A stretch of 23,674 bases of DNA. Source: UBA2279 sp041595875. Lineage in GTDB: Bacteria; Actinomycetota; Coriobacteriia; Anaerosomatales; Anaerosomataceae. The notes under the pieces were generated by a model that was given only the letters and a program-made list of their open reading frames with translations, searched no databases and was not told the DNA's origin. Shown one piece after another: positions 15,678 to 22,323 of this stretch; the stretch's first letter is position 1, and each line of letters starts with the position of its first letter. The stretch is from contig JBFHJN010000041.1 of assembly GCA_041595875.1 (NCBI GenBank), forward strand, positions 1 to 23,674. Direction: 5' to 3'. Made by a program: the position numbers and the translations under genes.

Positions 15678-16901
15678 ATGCCCCATCGCCCTTATGAAGA
15701 CGTCCGTGTCACCGGTCATCTGATCGACTCGGGCATCATGTCCAAGATCATGGATGCCATCGTGGCGTTCGATGCGGAGTTCGAGACCCTCGGCTTCGAG
15801 GTGGGGCGTACCAACGAAGACGCCTCTGTCGCCGAGATCCGCGTCCATGGCCGGGACGAGCATCATCTTGACGAGGTGCTGGGCGCTATCCAGATGTACG
15901 GGGCCGAGCCCATCGATTCTGAAGACGCGCACTTGCAGCCCGCCGCCACCGACGGCGTCTTCCCCGATGGCTTCTACGCCACCACCAACCTGGACACCGC
16001 CGTGCGTGTCGGCGGCAGGTGGATACCGGTCGTCAATCCCGAGATGGACCTGGGCATCGTCATCGACATGGAGAACGGCACCGCCGGCACCGTCCCTATG
16101 GCCGACGTGAAGGCGGGCGACATGCTCGTCGTTGGTCACACGGGTCTGCGCGTGCGTCCCGTGGAGCGCCCCCGTGAGGCGCAGGCATTCGAGTTCATGA
16201 ACTCGGCCGTGTCTTCCGAGAAGCCCAAGGCGCAGGTCGTCTCGGACATCGCCCGGATGCTGCGTTCCGTCCGAGAGGCCGGCAAAGACGTCATCGCCGT
16301 GGTGGGCCCTGCCGTGGTGCACACCGGCGCGTCTCCGCACCTGGCACGGCTCGTCAAGCTGGGCTACATCAGCGTGCTCTTCGGCGGCAACGCGGTGGCG
16401 GTACACGACATAGAATCCGCGCTGTACGGCACGTCACTTGGTGTCTCCATGAAGTCCGGTGTGCCGATGGCCGGCGGACACGAGCATCATCTGCGCGCGA
16501 TCAACGCGATCCGTGGCGCCGGCGGGATCAAGCCCGCGGTGGAGTCCGGCCTGCTCACTGAGGGACTCATGCACACACTGGTCACGAACGACGTCCCCTA
16601 TGTGCTGGCCGGTTCCATCCGGGACGATGGTCCGCTGCCGGACGTGATCACAGACACCATCGTCGCCCAGGGCGCGATGCGCCCCTACTGCCAGCAGGCC
16701 GGCGCGTGCATCATGCTCTCGACGATGCTGCACTCCATCGCAACGGGCAACATGCTCCCGGCGTCCTGTACAACGGTGTGCGTTGACATCAATCCGGCCG
16801 TTGTCACCAAGCTCTCCGACCGCGGCAGCTTCCAGACCATCGGCATCGTCACCGATGTGGGGCTGTTCCTGGAGCAGTTGGCCAACGAGCTCGACGCATA
16901 G
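15678..16901 (+). CDS. LOR/SDH-family ornithine cyclodeaminase (TIGR00300 / ArgZ C-terminal type)
   Basis: A 407-residue protein resembling the LOR/SDH family, the archaeal-type ornithine cyclodeaminase that also forms the C-terminal half of cyanobacterial ArgZ/AgrE. It would convert ornithine to proline and ammonia using NAD. Supporting text includes VTGHLIDSGIMSKIMDAIV, FEVGRTNEDASVAEIRV, PDGFYATTNLDTAVRVGGRWIPV, NPEMDLGIVID, VVGPAVVHTGASPHLARLV, VLFGGNAVAVHDIE and a long GGHEHHLRAINAIR region. It is unrelated to the mu-crystallin-type cyclodeaminase. ATG 15678 follows GAGGAGG by about 8 nt; an open extension to 15630 is not conserved. No other arginine or proline gene lies nearby. Confidence 0.82.
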   Translation: MPHRPYEDVRVTGHLIDSGIMSKIMDAIVAFDAEFETLGFEVGRTNEDASVAEIRVHGRDEHHLDEVLGAIQMYGAEPIDSEDAHLQPAATDGVFPDGFYATTNLDTAVRVGGRWIPVVNPEMDLGIVIDMENGTAGTVPMADVKAGDMLVVGHTGLRVRPVERPREAQAFEFMNSAVSSEKPKAQVVSDIARMLRSVREAGKDVIAVVGPAVVHTGASPHLARLVKLGYISVLFGGNAVAVHDIESALYGTSLGVSMKSGVPMAGGHEHHLRAINAIRGAGGIKPAVESGLLTEGLMHTLVTNDVPYVLAGSIRDDGPLPDVITDTIVAQGAMRPYCQQAGACIMLSTMLHSIATGNMLPASCTTVCVDINPAVVTKLSDRGSFQTIGIVTDVGLFLEQLANELDA

Positions 16902-16969
16902 CGCCCGTTCCGGCGCCTCTCCGGCTGGCTCGGCTCTTGCTAGGGTATGAGCCTGTAAGGAGGCGCGAG

Positions 16970-17653
16970 ATGGCGTTGCTTGCAAAGAGGACCGCAGAGC
17001 GGCCGTTGCCGTCGATCGATCTTGCCGTGCCGGCGAAGGTCTTGACGGCCACATTCGCCCTGGGTTGATTCTGGGGCCCCGATGCCCGGTTCGGGCAGAT
17101 GGATGGCGTGGTGCGCACGCGCGTCGGCTATGCCGGCGGCTCTACCGCTGCACCCACCTATCGCGCTATCGGTGATCATAGCGAGACGATCCAGATCGAT
17201 TACGACCCGGGGAGAGTCTCGTTCTCAGATCTTCTCGACGTCTTTTGGAGCAGCCACCGGCCCACGTCTCCCGCCTGGTCGCGGCAGTACGCCTCGGCGA
17301 TCTTCACTCACGATCCTGAGCAGGAGCGCCTTGCGCGGGAGTCCAAGGAACGGATGGAGTCGCGCCTGGGTCCGCTGTATACAGACATCGTCTCGCTCGA
17401 CCGTTTCTACGTCGCCGAGGACTACCACCAAAAGTACAGACTACGGAACACGCGCGGACTCTTCAGGGAGTTCGAAGCGATGTATCCGGATGCCGGGGAG
17501 TTCAGAGAATCCACCGCTGCCGCGCGCGTGAACGGCTATCTCGACGGCTACGGGACTCGTAGCGAGCTGGAGGCGCAGATCGATGCGTTCGGCATGACTC
17601 CGGCTGGAGCGGAGCTGCTGCGTAACGCTGTCAGTTCCGGATCGCGTCTATGA
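16970..17653 (+). CDS. msrA: Methionine-S-sulfoxide reductase MsrA, predicted selenoprotein (UGA = Sec33)
   Basis: Translating through one in-frame UGA (17066-17068) gives a 227-residue MsrA that repairs Met-S-sulfoxide. The text before it (LTATFALG) and after it (FWGPDARFG) form GUFWG, with the UGA exactly at the catalytic Cys of GCFWG. Downstream are VVRTRVGYAGG, Tyr64 in PTYR, Glu72 in DHSE and Tyr107 in RQY, matching the active-site Tyr and Glu residues of the family, then EDYHQKY. ATG 16970 follows a perfect AAGGAGG with a short spacer, so translation clearly begins before the UGA. A gene caller would start at ATG 17099 and lose the catalytic residue. No Cys exists anywhere in the protein. 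The alternative is a nonsense mutation or sequencing error, but intact conservation on both sides makes Sec far more likely. The gene overlaps or abuts msrB. Confidence 0.85.
17066..17068 (+). other. In-frame UGA predicted to encode selenocysteine
   Basis: This TGA replaces the catalytic Cys codon of MsrA, in the order Leu-Gly-UGA-Phe-Trp-Gly. It is the only stop between the ATG at 16970 and the TGA at 17651. Confidence 0.8.
17084..17096 (+). promoter_or_regulatory. Candidate bacterial SECIS hairpin
   Basis: GCCCG (17084-17088), loop GTT and CGGGC (17092-17096) form a 5-bp GC-rich stem whose loop begins with G about 20 nt after the UGA. That agrees with the recognised bacterial SECIS layout. 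An alternative stem CCCGA/TCGGG (17078-17082 with 17091-17095) would give an 8-nt loop, so the exact fold is unsettled. Confidence 0.5.
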
Positions 17654-17694
17654 ACTGGCTGATGCGAGCGGTGACAAGAGGGAAGGACGACGAG

Positions 17695-18090
17695 ATGGCT
17701 GATGAGCATTCCCGCACTGATGAAGACTGGCGCAAGATACTCACGCCCGAGCAGTATCACGTCATGCGTGAGGCCGGGACCGAGCCTCCGCTCACCGGCA
17801 TCTATGTGGACACCGAGGACGACGGTCTGTACCGGTGCGCCGCCTGTGGCAACGAGCTGTTCCGCTCGGAAGCGAAGTACCATTCCGGCTCCGGCTGGCC
17901 GAGTTTTTATGAGACGGCAGGCCCGGATTCCGTAGAGACCCGCGATGACGGAAGCCACGGCATGGTGCGCACAGAAGTCCGGTGCGCCCGCTGCGGGTCG
18001 CATCTGGGGCATGTGTTCGAAGATGGCCCTGAGCCCACGGGGCTGCGCTACTGCATGAACTCGATCGCGCTGGATTTCGAAGCCGAGTAG
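17695..18090 (+). CDS. msrB: Methionine-R-sulfoxide reductase MsrB
   Basis: A 131-residue MsrB, reducing Met-R-sulfoxide and complementing MsrA. The N-terminus DEDWRKILTPEQYHVMREAGTEPPLTG is canonical. Two CxxC pairs (Cys48/51 and Cys97/100) bind structural zinc. WPSF, HLGHVFEDGP and the catalytic RYCMNS (Cys120, Asn122) are intact. The usual resolving-Cys position reads SGSGWPSF, so no resolving Cys is seen there, and a thioredoxin-independent or direct recycling route is possible. ATG 17695 follows AGGGAAGG. The frame also opens at ATG 17650, which overlaps the msrA stop (ATGA) and would allow direct coupling but has no ribosome site. Unlike msrA, the active site is encoded as Cys. Confidence 0.95.
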   Translation: MADEHSRTDEDWRKILTPEQYHVMREAGTEPPLTGIYVDTEDDGLYRCAACGNELFRSEAKYHSGSGWPSFYETAGPDSVETRDDGSHGMVRTEVRCARCGSHLGHVFEDGPEPTGLRYCMNSIALDFEAE

Positions 18091-18165
18091 CGGCTGACCA
18101 CGCCTGTTGTCGGCCCCAGGTGTACGATTGCCCGGAGCATACAAGTCCGCTCCGAGGAGGACACT

Positions 18166-18675
18166 GTGCATGAGAGCGATAGCTACGTAGCCCGGGCGCT
18201 GGCGCTTGGCGCCACCGACGCCGTCCGGTTCACCATCGACGACATAGCCTTCGATCACCGGACTATCCTCAAGTGCATGTTCGGCTGTGAGGACTGGGGC
18301 AAGGGCCCCACGTGTCCCTCGCGTGCCGGATCGCTGATGCCGTGGGAGTACGAGCCTTTGCTTCGCAAGTACTCGTGGGGTGTCATCGTCCACTCCCATG
18401 ACAAGAAGATCGCCCATGAGGTATCTCTCGCGCTTGAGCGGGAGGCCTTTCTTGACGGCTACTACCTGGCGTTCAGTCTCTCCGACTGCGCTGCTTGCGG
18501 TTCCTGCGTTGGTCTTGAGGGTCGCCCCTGTGCCAATCCCAAGAAAGCGCGCCCTGCGTTCCACAGCGTGGGGATCGATGTGTTCAAGACCGCCCATCAC
18601 TTCGGCCTTCCACTTCAGCCGTTGGCCGATGAGAGCGATCAGCAGAACTGGTACTCCGCCGTCTTCGTGGAGTGA
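18166..18675 (+). CDS. DUF2284 predicted metal-binding protein
   Basis: A 169-residue Cys-rich soluble protein of the DUF2284 type. Cys37 and Cys41 (CMFGC) and Cys50 (GPTCPS), then a second cluster DCAACGSC and RPC near 109-124, probably bind iron-sulfur or zinc. Family text such as RTILKCMFGCEDWGKGPTCPS, YYLAFSLSDCAACGSC and VGIDVFKTAHHFGLPL is clear. The function is unknown; homologues are common in anaerobes. GTG 18166 follows GAGGAGG. Its TGA overlaps the rpiA start region, implying translational coupling, although no biochemical link between the two is obvious. Confidence 0.88.
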   Translation: MHESDSYVARALALGATDAVRFTIDDIAFDHRTILKCMFGCEDWGKGPTCPSRAGSLMPWEYEPLLRKYSWGVIVHSHDKKIAHEVSLALEREAFLDGYYLAFSLSDCAACGSCVGLEGRPCANPKKARPAFHSVGIDVFKTAHHFGLPLQPLADESDQQNWYSAVFVE

Positions 18676-18680
18676 TGCAG

Positions 18681-19352
18681 ATGCGTGATCTTCAGGCGAT
18701 GAAGGACGAGGCCGCCCGCGCCGCGCTCTCGCATGTGTTCGAGGGAGCCGTCATCGGAGTGGGGACGGGCTCCACCGCCGAGGCCTTCGTGCGCGCCCTG
18801 GGCAGGTCCGGGATCTCGCTTGCAGGCGCGGTCCCCAGCTCGCTTGTGACCGGAAGGATGCTGGCCGAGGCGGGGATCCGGGTCATCGAGCCAGGTACGG
18901 TCTGCGGCGTCTCGCTCTATGTCGACGGCGCCGATGAGGCCGACCCGATGCTCCGCCTCATCAAGGGTGGAGGAGGGGCGCTCGTTCGCGAGAAGATCAT
19001 GGCCGCTATGGCCGAGAGATTCCTGTGCATCGTCGACGAGACGAAGCTGGTGCCCGAGCTAGGCTCGTTCCCGTTGGCGATCGAGGTGCTTGGGCCTGCC
19101 CTGGCAAGCGTGGAGTGCCATCTTCACGTGATGGGCGGGAAGCCCGGTCTGCGTCCCGGGTTTGTGAGTGACAACGGGAACCGGATCATCGACGTCACGG
19201 GCCTTGATCTTGCAGTACCCGAGGAGCTTGAAGCGGTCCTCGACGCTATCCCCGGCGTGGTGGGACACGGGCTGTTCTCTCGGCGTCCTGCGGACCTGCT
19301 GGTGGTGGGGCTGGCGTCTGGCGGAGCTCGTGAGATAACAGCGGCACGCTAG
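18681..19352 (+). CDS. rpiA: Ribose-5-phosphate isomerase A
   Basis: A 223-residue enzyme, typical for RpiA, interconverting ribose-5-phosphate and ribulose-5-phosphate in the pentose phosphate pathway. The motifs GVGTGSTAEAFV, VDGADEADPMLRLIKGGGGALVREKI with the catalytic acidic and Lys residues, and CIVDETKLV are intact. GGAG lies 8 nt before ATG 18681; ATG 18675 (overlapping the previous TGA) and GTG 18672 are also in frame. It supplies ribose-5-phosphate for PRPP and so feeds the purine genes functionally, but it is transcribed with the DUF2284 gene. Confidence 0.95.
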   Translation: MRDLQAMKDEAARAALSHVFEGAVIGVGTGSTAEAFVRALGRSGISLAGAVPSSLVTGRMLAEAGIRVIEPGTVCGVSLYVDGADEADPMLRLIKGGGGALVREKIMAAMAERFLCIVDETKLVPELGSFPLAIEVLGPALASVECHLHVMGGKPGLRPGFVSDNGNRIIDVTGLDLAVPEELEAVLDAIPGVVGHGLFSRRPADLLVVGLASGGAREITAAR

Positions 19353-19391
19353 TTCTCCCGGGATTCTTGAGCGAGCCGCATCCGTCTCGCC

Positions 19392-19463
19392 AAAACGTTA
19401 AGTGCGACTTACTGCTCAATCCAGTAAGGGACGCTGGTTCTAAAACGTTTATCGTCCGATAAT
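19392..19463 (+). promoter_or_regulatory. Control region of the small membrane peptide gene
   Basis: AAAACGTT occurs twice (19392-19399 and 19442-19449), 50 nt apart. Between them CTTACTG (19408-19414) and CAGTAAG (19422-19428) form a perfect inverted repeat. GATAAT (19458-19463) is a good -10 hexamer about 37 nt before the start codon, but the -35 is poor, which would suit an activated promoter. Confidence 0.4.
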
Positions 19464-19500
19464 CTACTCGAAACATAGATACCCGCGAAAGAGGTGCCCC

Positions 19501-19614
19501 ATGTTCAGTTCATACACGCAGGACAGCTTCAGCGAGGGCGTCATCTATCCCGGACGTGCGCTCATGATCGTCGGCGCCGTAATGATCATCGCAACACTGT
19601 TGTCCTCCATCTAG
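19501..19614 (+). CDS. 37-residue single-pass membrane peptide, unknown function
   Basis: A short frame from ATG 19501 to TAG 19612, preceded by AGAGGTG at a normal distance. The product begins MFSSYTQDSFSEGVIYPG and then has one hydrophobic helix (RALMIVGAVMIIATLLSSI). It lies alone between rpiA and the LPXTG gene, with its own -10-like element and inverted repeat upstream and a strong terminator downstream, which is what argues it is expressed. I recognise no family. It could be a regulatory or assembly subunit of a membrane complex, but nothing in the sequence says which. Confidence 0.55.
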   Translation: MFSSYTQDSFSEGVIYPGRALMIVGAVMIIATLLSSI

Positions 19615-19638
19615 GTCTTGCCTAGTGCACACGGAGCC

Positions 19639-19671
19639 GTCGTAGGCGCCGCCTGAGAACCCGCCTACGAC
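19639..19671 (+). repeat. 10-bp perfect inverted repeat (hairpin) after the small peptide gene
   Basis: GTCGTAGGCG (19639-19648) and CGCCTACGAC (19662-19671) pair across a 13-nt loop. No T tract follows. A true terminator hairpin comes 11 nt later, so this may stabilise the transcript end or be a structured RNA element. Confidence 0.55.
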
Positions 19672-19681
19672 ACACAAGCTC

Positions 19682-19715
19682 AAAGACCCGCCTTTCCTCT
19701 AAGGTGGGTCTTTTT
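19682..19715 (+). terminator. Rho-independent terminator after the small peptide gene
   Basis: AAAGACCCGCCTT (19682-19694) pairs with AAGGTGGGTCTTT (19701-19713) with one G-T pair, followed by a T tract. This is a strong canonical terminator. Confidence 0.9.
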
Positions 19716-19770
19716 GTTTGCCTTGATACGGTCGCGTGCGCGTCGGCGGGATGAACGTACAATAACAAAG

Positions 19771-19819
19771 ACTAATAGAGCTGATTAGCTGACACTAATT
19801 AGTGGGACGTACTAATCAG
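19771..19819. promoter_or_regulatory. ATTAG/CTAAT motif array upstream of the LPXTG gene
   Basis: ACTAAT occurs at 19771, 19794 and 19811. CTGATTAG (19781-19788) is mirrored by CTAATCAG (19812-19819), flanking the perfect 12-bp palindrome CACTAATTAGTG (19793-19804). A -10-like TACAAT lies at 19758-19763. The symmetry suggests a cooperative operator downstream of the promoter. Confidence 0.5.
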
Positions 19820-19856
19820 ACGATACGAACACGATCGAAGGAGGAGGCGAGCAGTG

Positions 19857-20756
19857 ATGAAGGCAACAACGTGGACGATGAAAACTGCAAGCTCTCTATC
19901 ACGTGATCTTCTTGCTCTGGCACTGGCAGTAGCGGTTCTGTTCGCGTATGCGGTTCCCGGGTTTGCCTCAACCACCGTGCCGCTCAAGTCGGCGCACGTT
20001 GGCGCAAGCAGCTCGACGTTCAACAATGAATCAGATGACGGTGGTCTTTCCGCAGCGGTCGTGTGGCACTTCGTGCTCAACGGGCTTGATCGCGGGACGG
20101 GCGCCGGCACATTGAGTGTGACCTTCGCTTCCGGCGCCACTGGAAGCGCCACGGCACGTCCGGTGGGTAACGGGCAGACGCAGCACTTCTACGTAGGCAC
20201 TTCCGGTCACGACGTCCTTGCTTCGGCCGCTGCAGTGGTCGATTCCCAGGGTGTGGGGCAACTGGTGCTGAGCCATGTCTCGCACGACCTGACCGGCGGC
20301 GAGGACCCGGATGATCCAGAAGATCCTGAGGACCCCGACGATCCTGAGGACCCGGATGATCCCGAGGATCCCGACGATCCTGAAGACCCTGAGGACCCTG
20401 AGGACCCAGAAGACCCTGAGGACCCGGAAGATCCCGAGGACCCTGAGGACCCTGAAGACCCTGAAGACCCTGAGGACCCGGATGATCCCGAGGACCCTGA
20501 GGACCCAGACGATCCTGAGGATCCCGAGGACCCTGAGGACCCAGAAGATCCAGAGGACCCGGATGATCCCGAGGACCCTGAGGACCCAGACGATCCGTTC
20601 CTCCCATTCACCCCGACCGATGACGAAGACGACACGCCATACCTCCCTTACACGGGTGGAGAGCTCAACCTGGCGCTCTTCGCAGCGGCCATGGCAACGG
20701 CTGGAGGCGTAGTGCTGAAGGTTCGCTCCCGTAAGACGGAAGCCGACGAGTCGTAG
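19857..20756 (+). CDS. LPXTG-anchored surface protein with an Asp-Pro-(Glu/Asp) repeat stalk
   Basis: A 299-residue exported protein. A signal peptide (about residues 1-38) ends in VPGFAS. Residues about 40-147 form a small beta-rich domain (TVPLKSAHVGASSSTF, VVWHFVLNGLDRG, GTLSVTFASG, QTQHFYVGTSGHDV). Then 33 perfect-length triplets of Glu/Asp-Asp-Pro (20301-20597) form a very acidic, Pro-rich stalk. The C-terminus is a sorting signal: LPYTGG, a hydrophobic helix and the basic tail KVRSRK, so sortase should attach it to the cell wall. ATG 19857 (or the GTG just before it) follows AAGGAGGAGG. The stalk may bind divalent cations or hold the domain away from the surface. No sortase gene is in the window. 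Confidence 0.88.
   Translation: MKATTWTMKTASSLSRDLLALALAVAVLFAYAVPGFASTTVPLKSAHVGASSSTFNNESDDGGLSAAVVWHFVLNGLDRGTGAGTLSVTFASGATGSATARPVGNGQTQHFYVGTSGHDVLASAAAVVDSQGVGQLVLSHVSHDLTGGEDPDDPEDPEDPDDPEDPDDPEDPDDPEDPEDPEDPEDPEDPEDPEDPEDPEDPEDPEDPDDPEDPEDPDDPEDPEDPEDPEDPEDPDDPEDPEDPDDPFLPFTPTDDEDDTPYLPYTGGELNLALFAAAMATAGGVVLKVRSRKTEADES
20301..20597 (+). repeat. 33 tandem 9-nt units encoding Glu/Asp-Asp-Pro
   Basis: An uninterrupted run of 9-nt units varying mainly between GAGGACCCT, GAAGATCCC and GACGATCCT-type forms. The synonymous variation shows the run is not a very recent slippage product throughout, though longer repeated blocks suggest past duplication. The opposite strand is also open (Ser-Ser-Gly), which is a by-product. 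Confidence 0.95.
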
Positions 20757-20779
20757 CTTTGACTCAATAGCAGGAGTAT

Positions 20780-20804
20780 CGAGGGCCGCCAAGCGCGGCC
20801 CTCG
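20780..20804. terminator. Bidirectional terminator hairpin between convergent genes
   Basis: CGAGGGCCGC pairs perfectly with GCGGCCCTCG around a 5-nt loop (CAAGC). It lies between the LPXTG gene and the ABC permease gene, which converge here. A T-containing tract follows on the plus strand. Confidence 0.8.
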
Positions 20805-20814
20805 TTCTTGCTGT

Positions 20815-22323
20815 CTAGATCTCGCTGGCGGCCAGCATACTGCCCAGCAGGATGACGCAGACCACTGCGACCAGCACACCGCTTACCAGCGAACCGCCGG
20901 CGCTTGCGGCCAAAATGGCCACACTGGTAACGCCAGCCGTGACCGGGAAGCCAAGCGGTCGCTTCATGTTGAGTATGCGCACGTGTTCCAACCCACGGCA
21001 GAAGAACAGCACGACACCCAGCAGCAGGCTCAAGACGATGTTCTGCGGGGTGGGCGCGGGGCTTGTTTCTACGAGCCAGAACGCCACGCTGGAAAGGCAC
21101 AGGATCAAAAGCGCGGGCAGTCCTTCCAGCGCCAGCAACTTGAGGTTGTCGAACGGGAGCAACTCCCGCAGGCTGGGGCGATCGATCTCTTCTCGGAAGA
21201 CATGGACGAGGTTCTCGGCGGGCGCAACGAGCACGGCGAAGAACCATGGGAAGTACATCAGGATGGGGCGCGGTTCAAGAGAGAGGACCACTGCCGAGGG
21301 AACCAGCGCAGCGCCCCACAGCAGCGGGGTGAGCAGGCTTGAGGGCTGGCGCAGATGCGCGACCCAGGCCCGCGCGACAAGCGCCCACGGGCCAACGCCT
21401 GCCGGGAGTTTGCCTACAGGCTTGCGAGCGGCGAGCTTCTTGCGCCGGGTGATGTCGCGTACTGCGCGGGAGTCGTAGATCGCCAGCGGCCGGAACACCT
21501 GGAGCTGAGCGTAGAGGCCGCTCTCATCCACCACCCGGATCGTGTCGAGGCGGCGTCCGACAAGCGGGATGGCCACAAGCGCGGCAAGGCTCAGACCGAT
21601 CAGCGCACCAAGGGACGCGGGCGCCGAACCGAGGTCAAGCGGCGAGACGATCGCGGCGCCCAACCAGGCCCCGGCATCCTCGAGCACGATACCCAGCGCC
21701 AGTACGGCCACGGGGACCAGCCAGACCGCCCCAGGCCAGGGCCGACCTCTTCGCGCCGCCATCCGCATGAGTCCGAGCAGCCACGCGAGGAGATTGGCTG
21801 TCGCTACGGCAGCAGCCGCGGCCAGCGCGCTGGTCAGTGCAGGGCCGATGACCAGATGGACGTCGTCCACGCGGGTCATCGCCACAGCCACGAGAAAGTC
21901 CACGAGGCCGATTACAAGCGCGAGAGGCACTGTCTCACGCACGCAGTCCAGAAGTGCGAGCACTCCCCGGTCCAGGGGCGTTCCTGCCACGTACGCCATG
22001 TCTTGGAAGGTGAACTTCACAGGCGAGCTGCGCAGCGCACGCGCACCCAGGAATGCGAAGGCCGCAAGCGGGACTAATGCCAGGACGCGAAGCGCCATGC
22101 CTCTGGCGGCCACGTCAGCAAGGCCCATCTCGAACACGATATCTGTCGCAGACGCCCACATCAGGTACAGCCAGATCGCGCAGACCACGCTCAGGTAGAT
22201 GGCATACAGCCGGTTAGTGAGCGACCCGCTTTCCAGGTCCGCCCCGCCGATGGCGGCCCAGAAGCGGATGCGTCCCCGGAGGTGGCGCCAGCGGAGCCAC
22301 AGAAGCAGCCCTGCGTCACGCAT
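20815..22323 (-). CDS. ABC exporter permease, large membrane subunit
   Basis: A 502-residue membrane protein with about ten or more hydrophobic segments in two clusters, separated by a charged central region (about 270-310, with RRKKLAARK). It shows no ATPase motif and no strong family signature beyond ABC-2-like organisation. It is paired with the ABC ATPase upstream: its ATG (22321-22323) overlaps the ATPase stop by 8 nt, so the two are translated together. It probably forms the channel of an exporter. The substrate (lipid, peptide or drug) is not identifiable. Alternative descriptions such as a generic ABC-2 family transporter would be equivalent. Confidence 0.8.
   Translation of the reverse strand: MRDAGLLLWLRWRHLRGRIRFWAAIGGADLESGSLTNRLYAIYLSVVCAIWLYLMWASATDIVFEMGLADVAARGMALRVLALVPLAAFAFLGARALRSSPVKFTFQDMAYVAGTPLDRGVLALLDCVRETVPLALVIGLVDFLVAVAMTRVDDVHLVIGPALTSALAAAAAVATANLLAWLLGLMRMAARRGRPWPGAVWLVPVAVLALGIVLEDAGAWLGAAIVSPLDLGSAPASLGALIGLSLAALVAIPLVGRRLDTIRVVDESGLYAQLQVFRPLAIYDSRAVRDITRRKKLAARKPVGKLPAGVGPWALVARAWVAHLRQPSSLLTPLLWGAALVPSAVVLSLEPRPILMYFPWFFAVLVAPAENLVHVFREEIDRPSLRELLPFDNLKLLALEGLPALLILCLSSVAFWLVETSPAPTPQNIVLSLLLGVVLFFCRGLEHVRILNMKRPLGFPVTAGVTSVAILAASAGGSLVSGVLVAVVCVILLGSMLAASEI

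Noticed and set aside
15246..16406. Long minus-strand frame opposite the PLDc_N-like and ornithine cyclodeaminase genes
   Set aside because: It reads through a terminator and two plus-strand genes with good ribosome sites; no recognisable motif.
16970..17068. A 32-residue peptide ending at the UGA, or msrA as a pseudogene
   Set aside because: The single UGA falls exactly on the catalytic Cys codon and the rest of the frame is undamaged, which is unlikely for random decay.
17099..17653. MsrA starting at the internal ATG 17099
   Set aside because: This omits the catalytic GxFWG motif and has no ribosome site; the strong site and conserved residues lie upstream, across the UGA.
20207..20635. 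Minus-strand frame encoding a Ser-Ser-Gly repeat protein
   Set aside because: It is the exact complement of the Asp-Pro-Glu repeat; it has no ribosome site or independent support, whereas the plus strand has a signal peptide and LPXTG signal.
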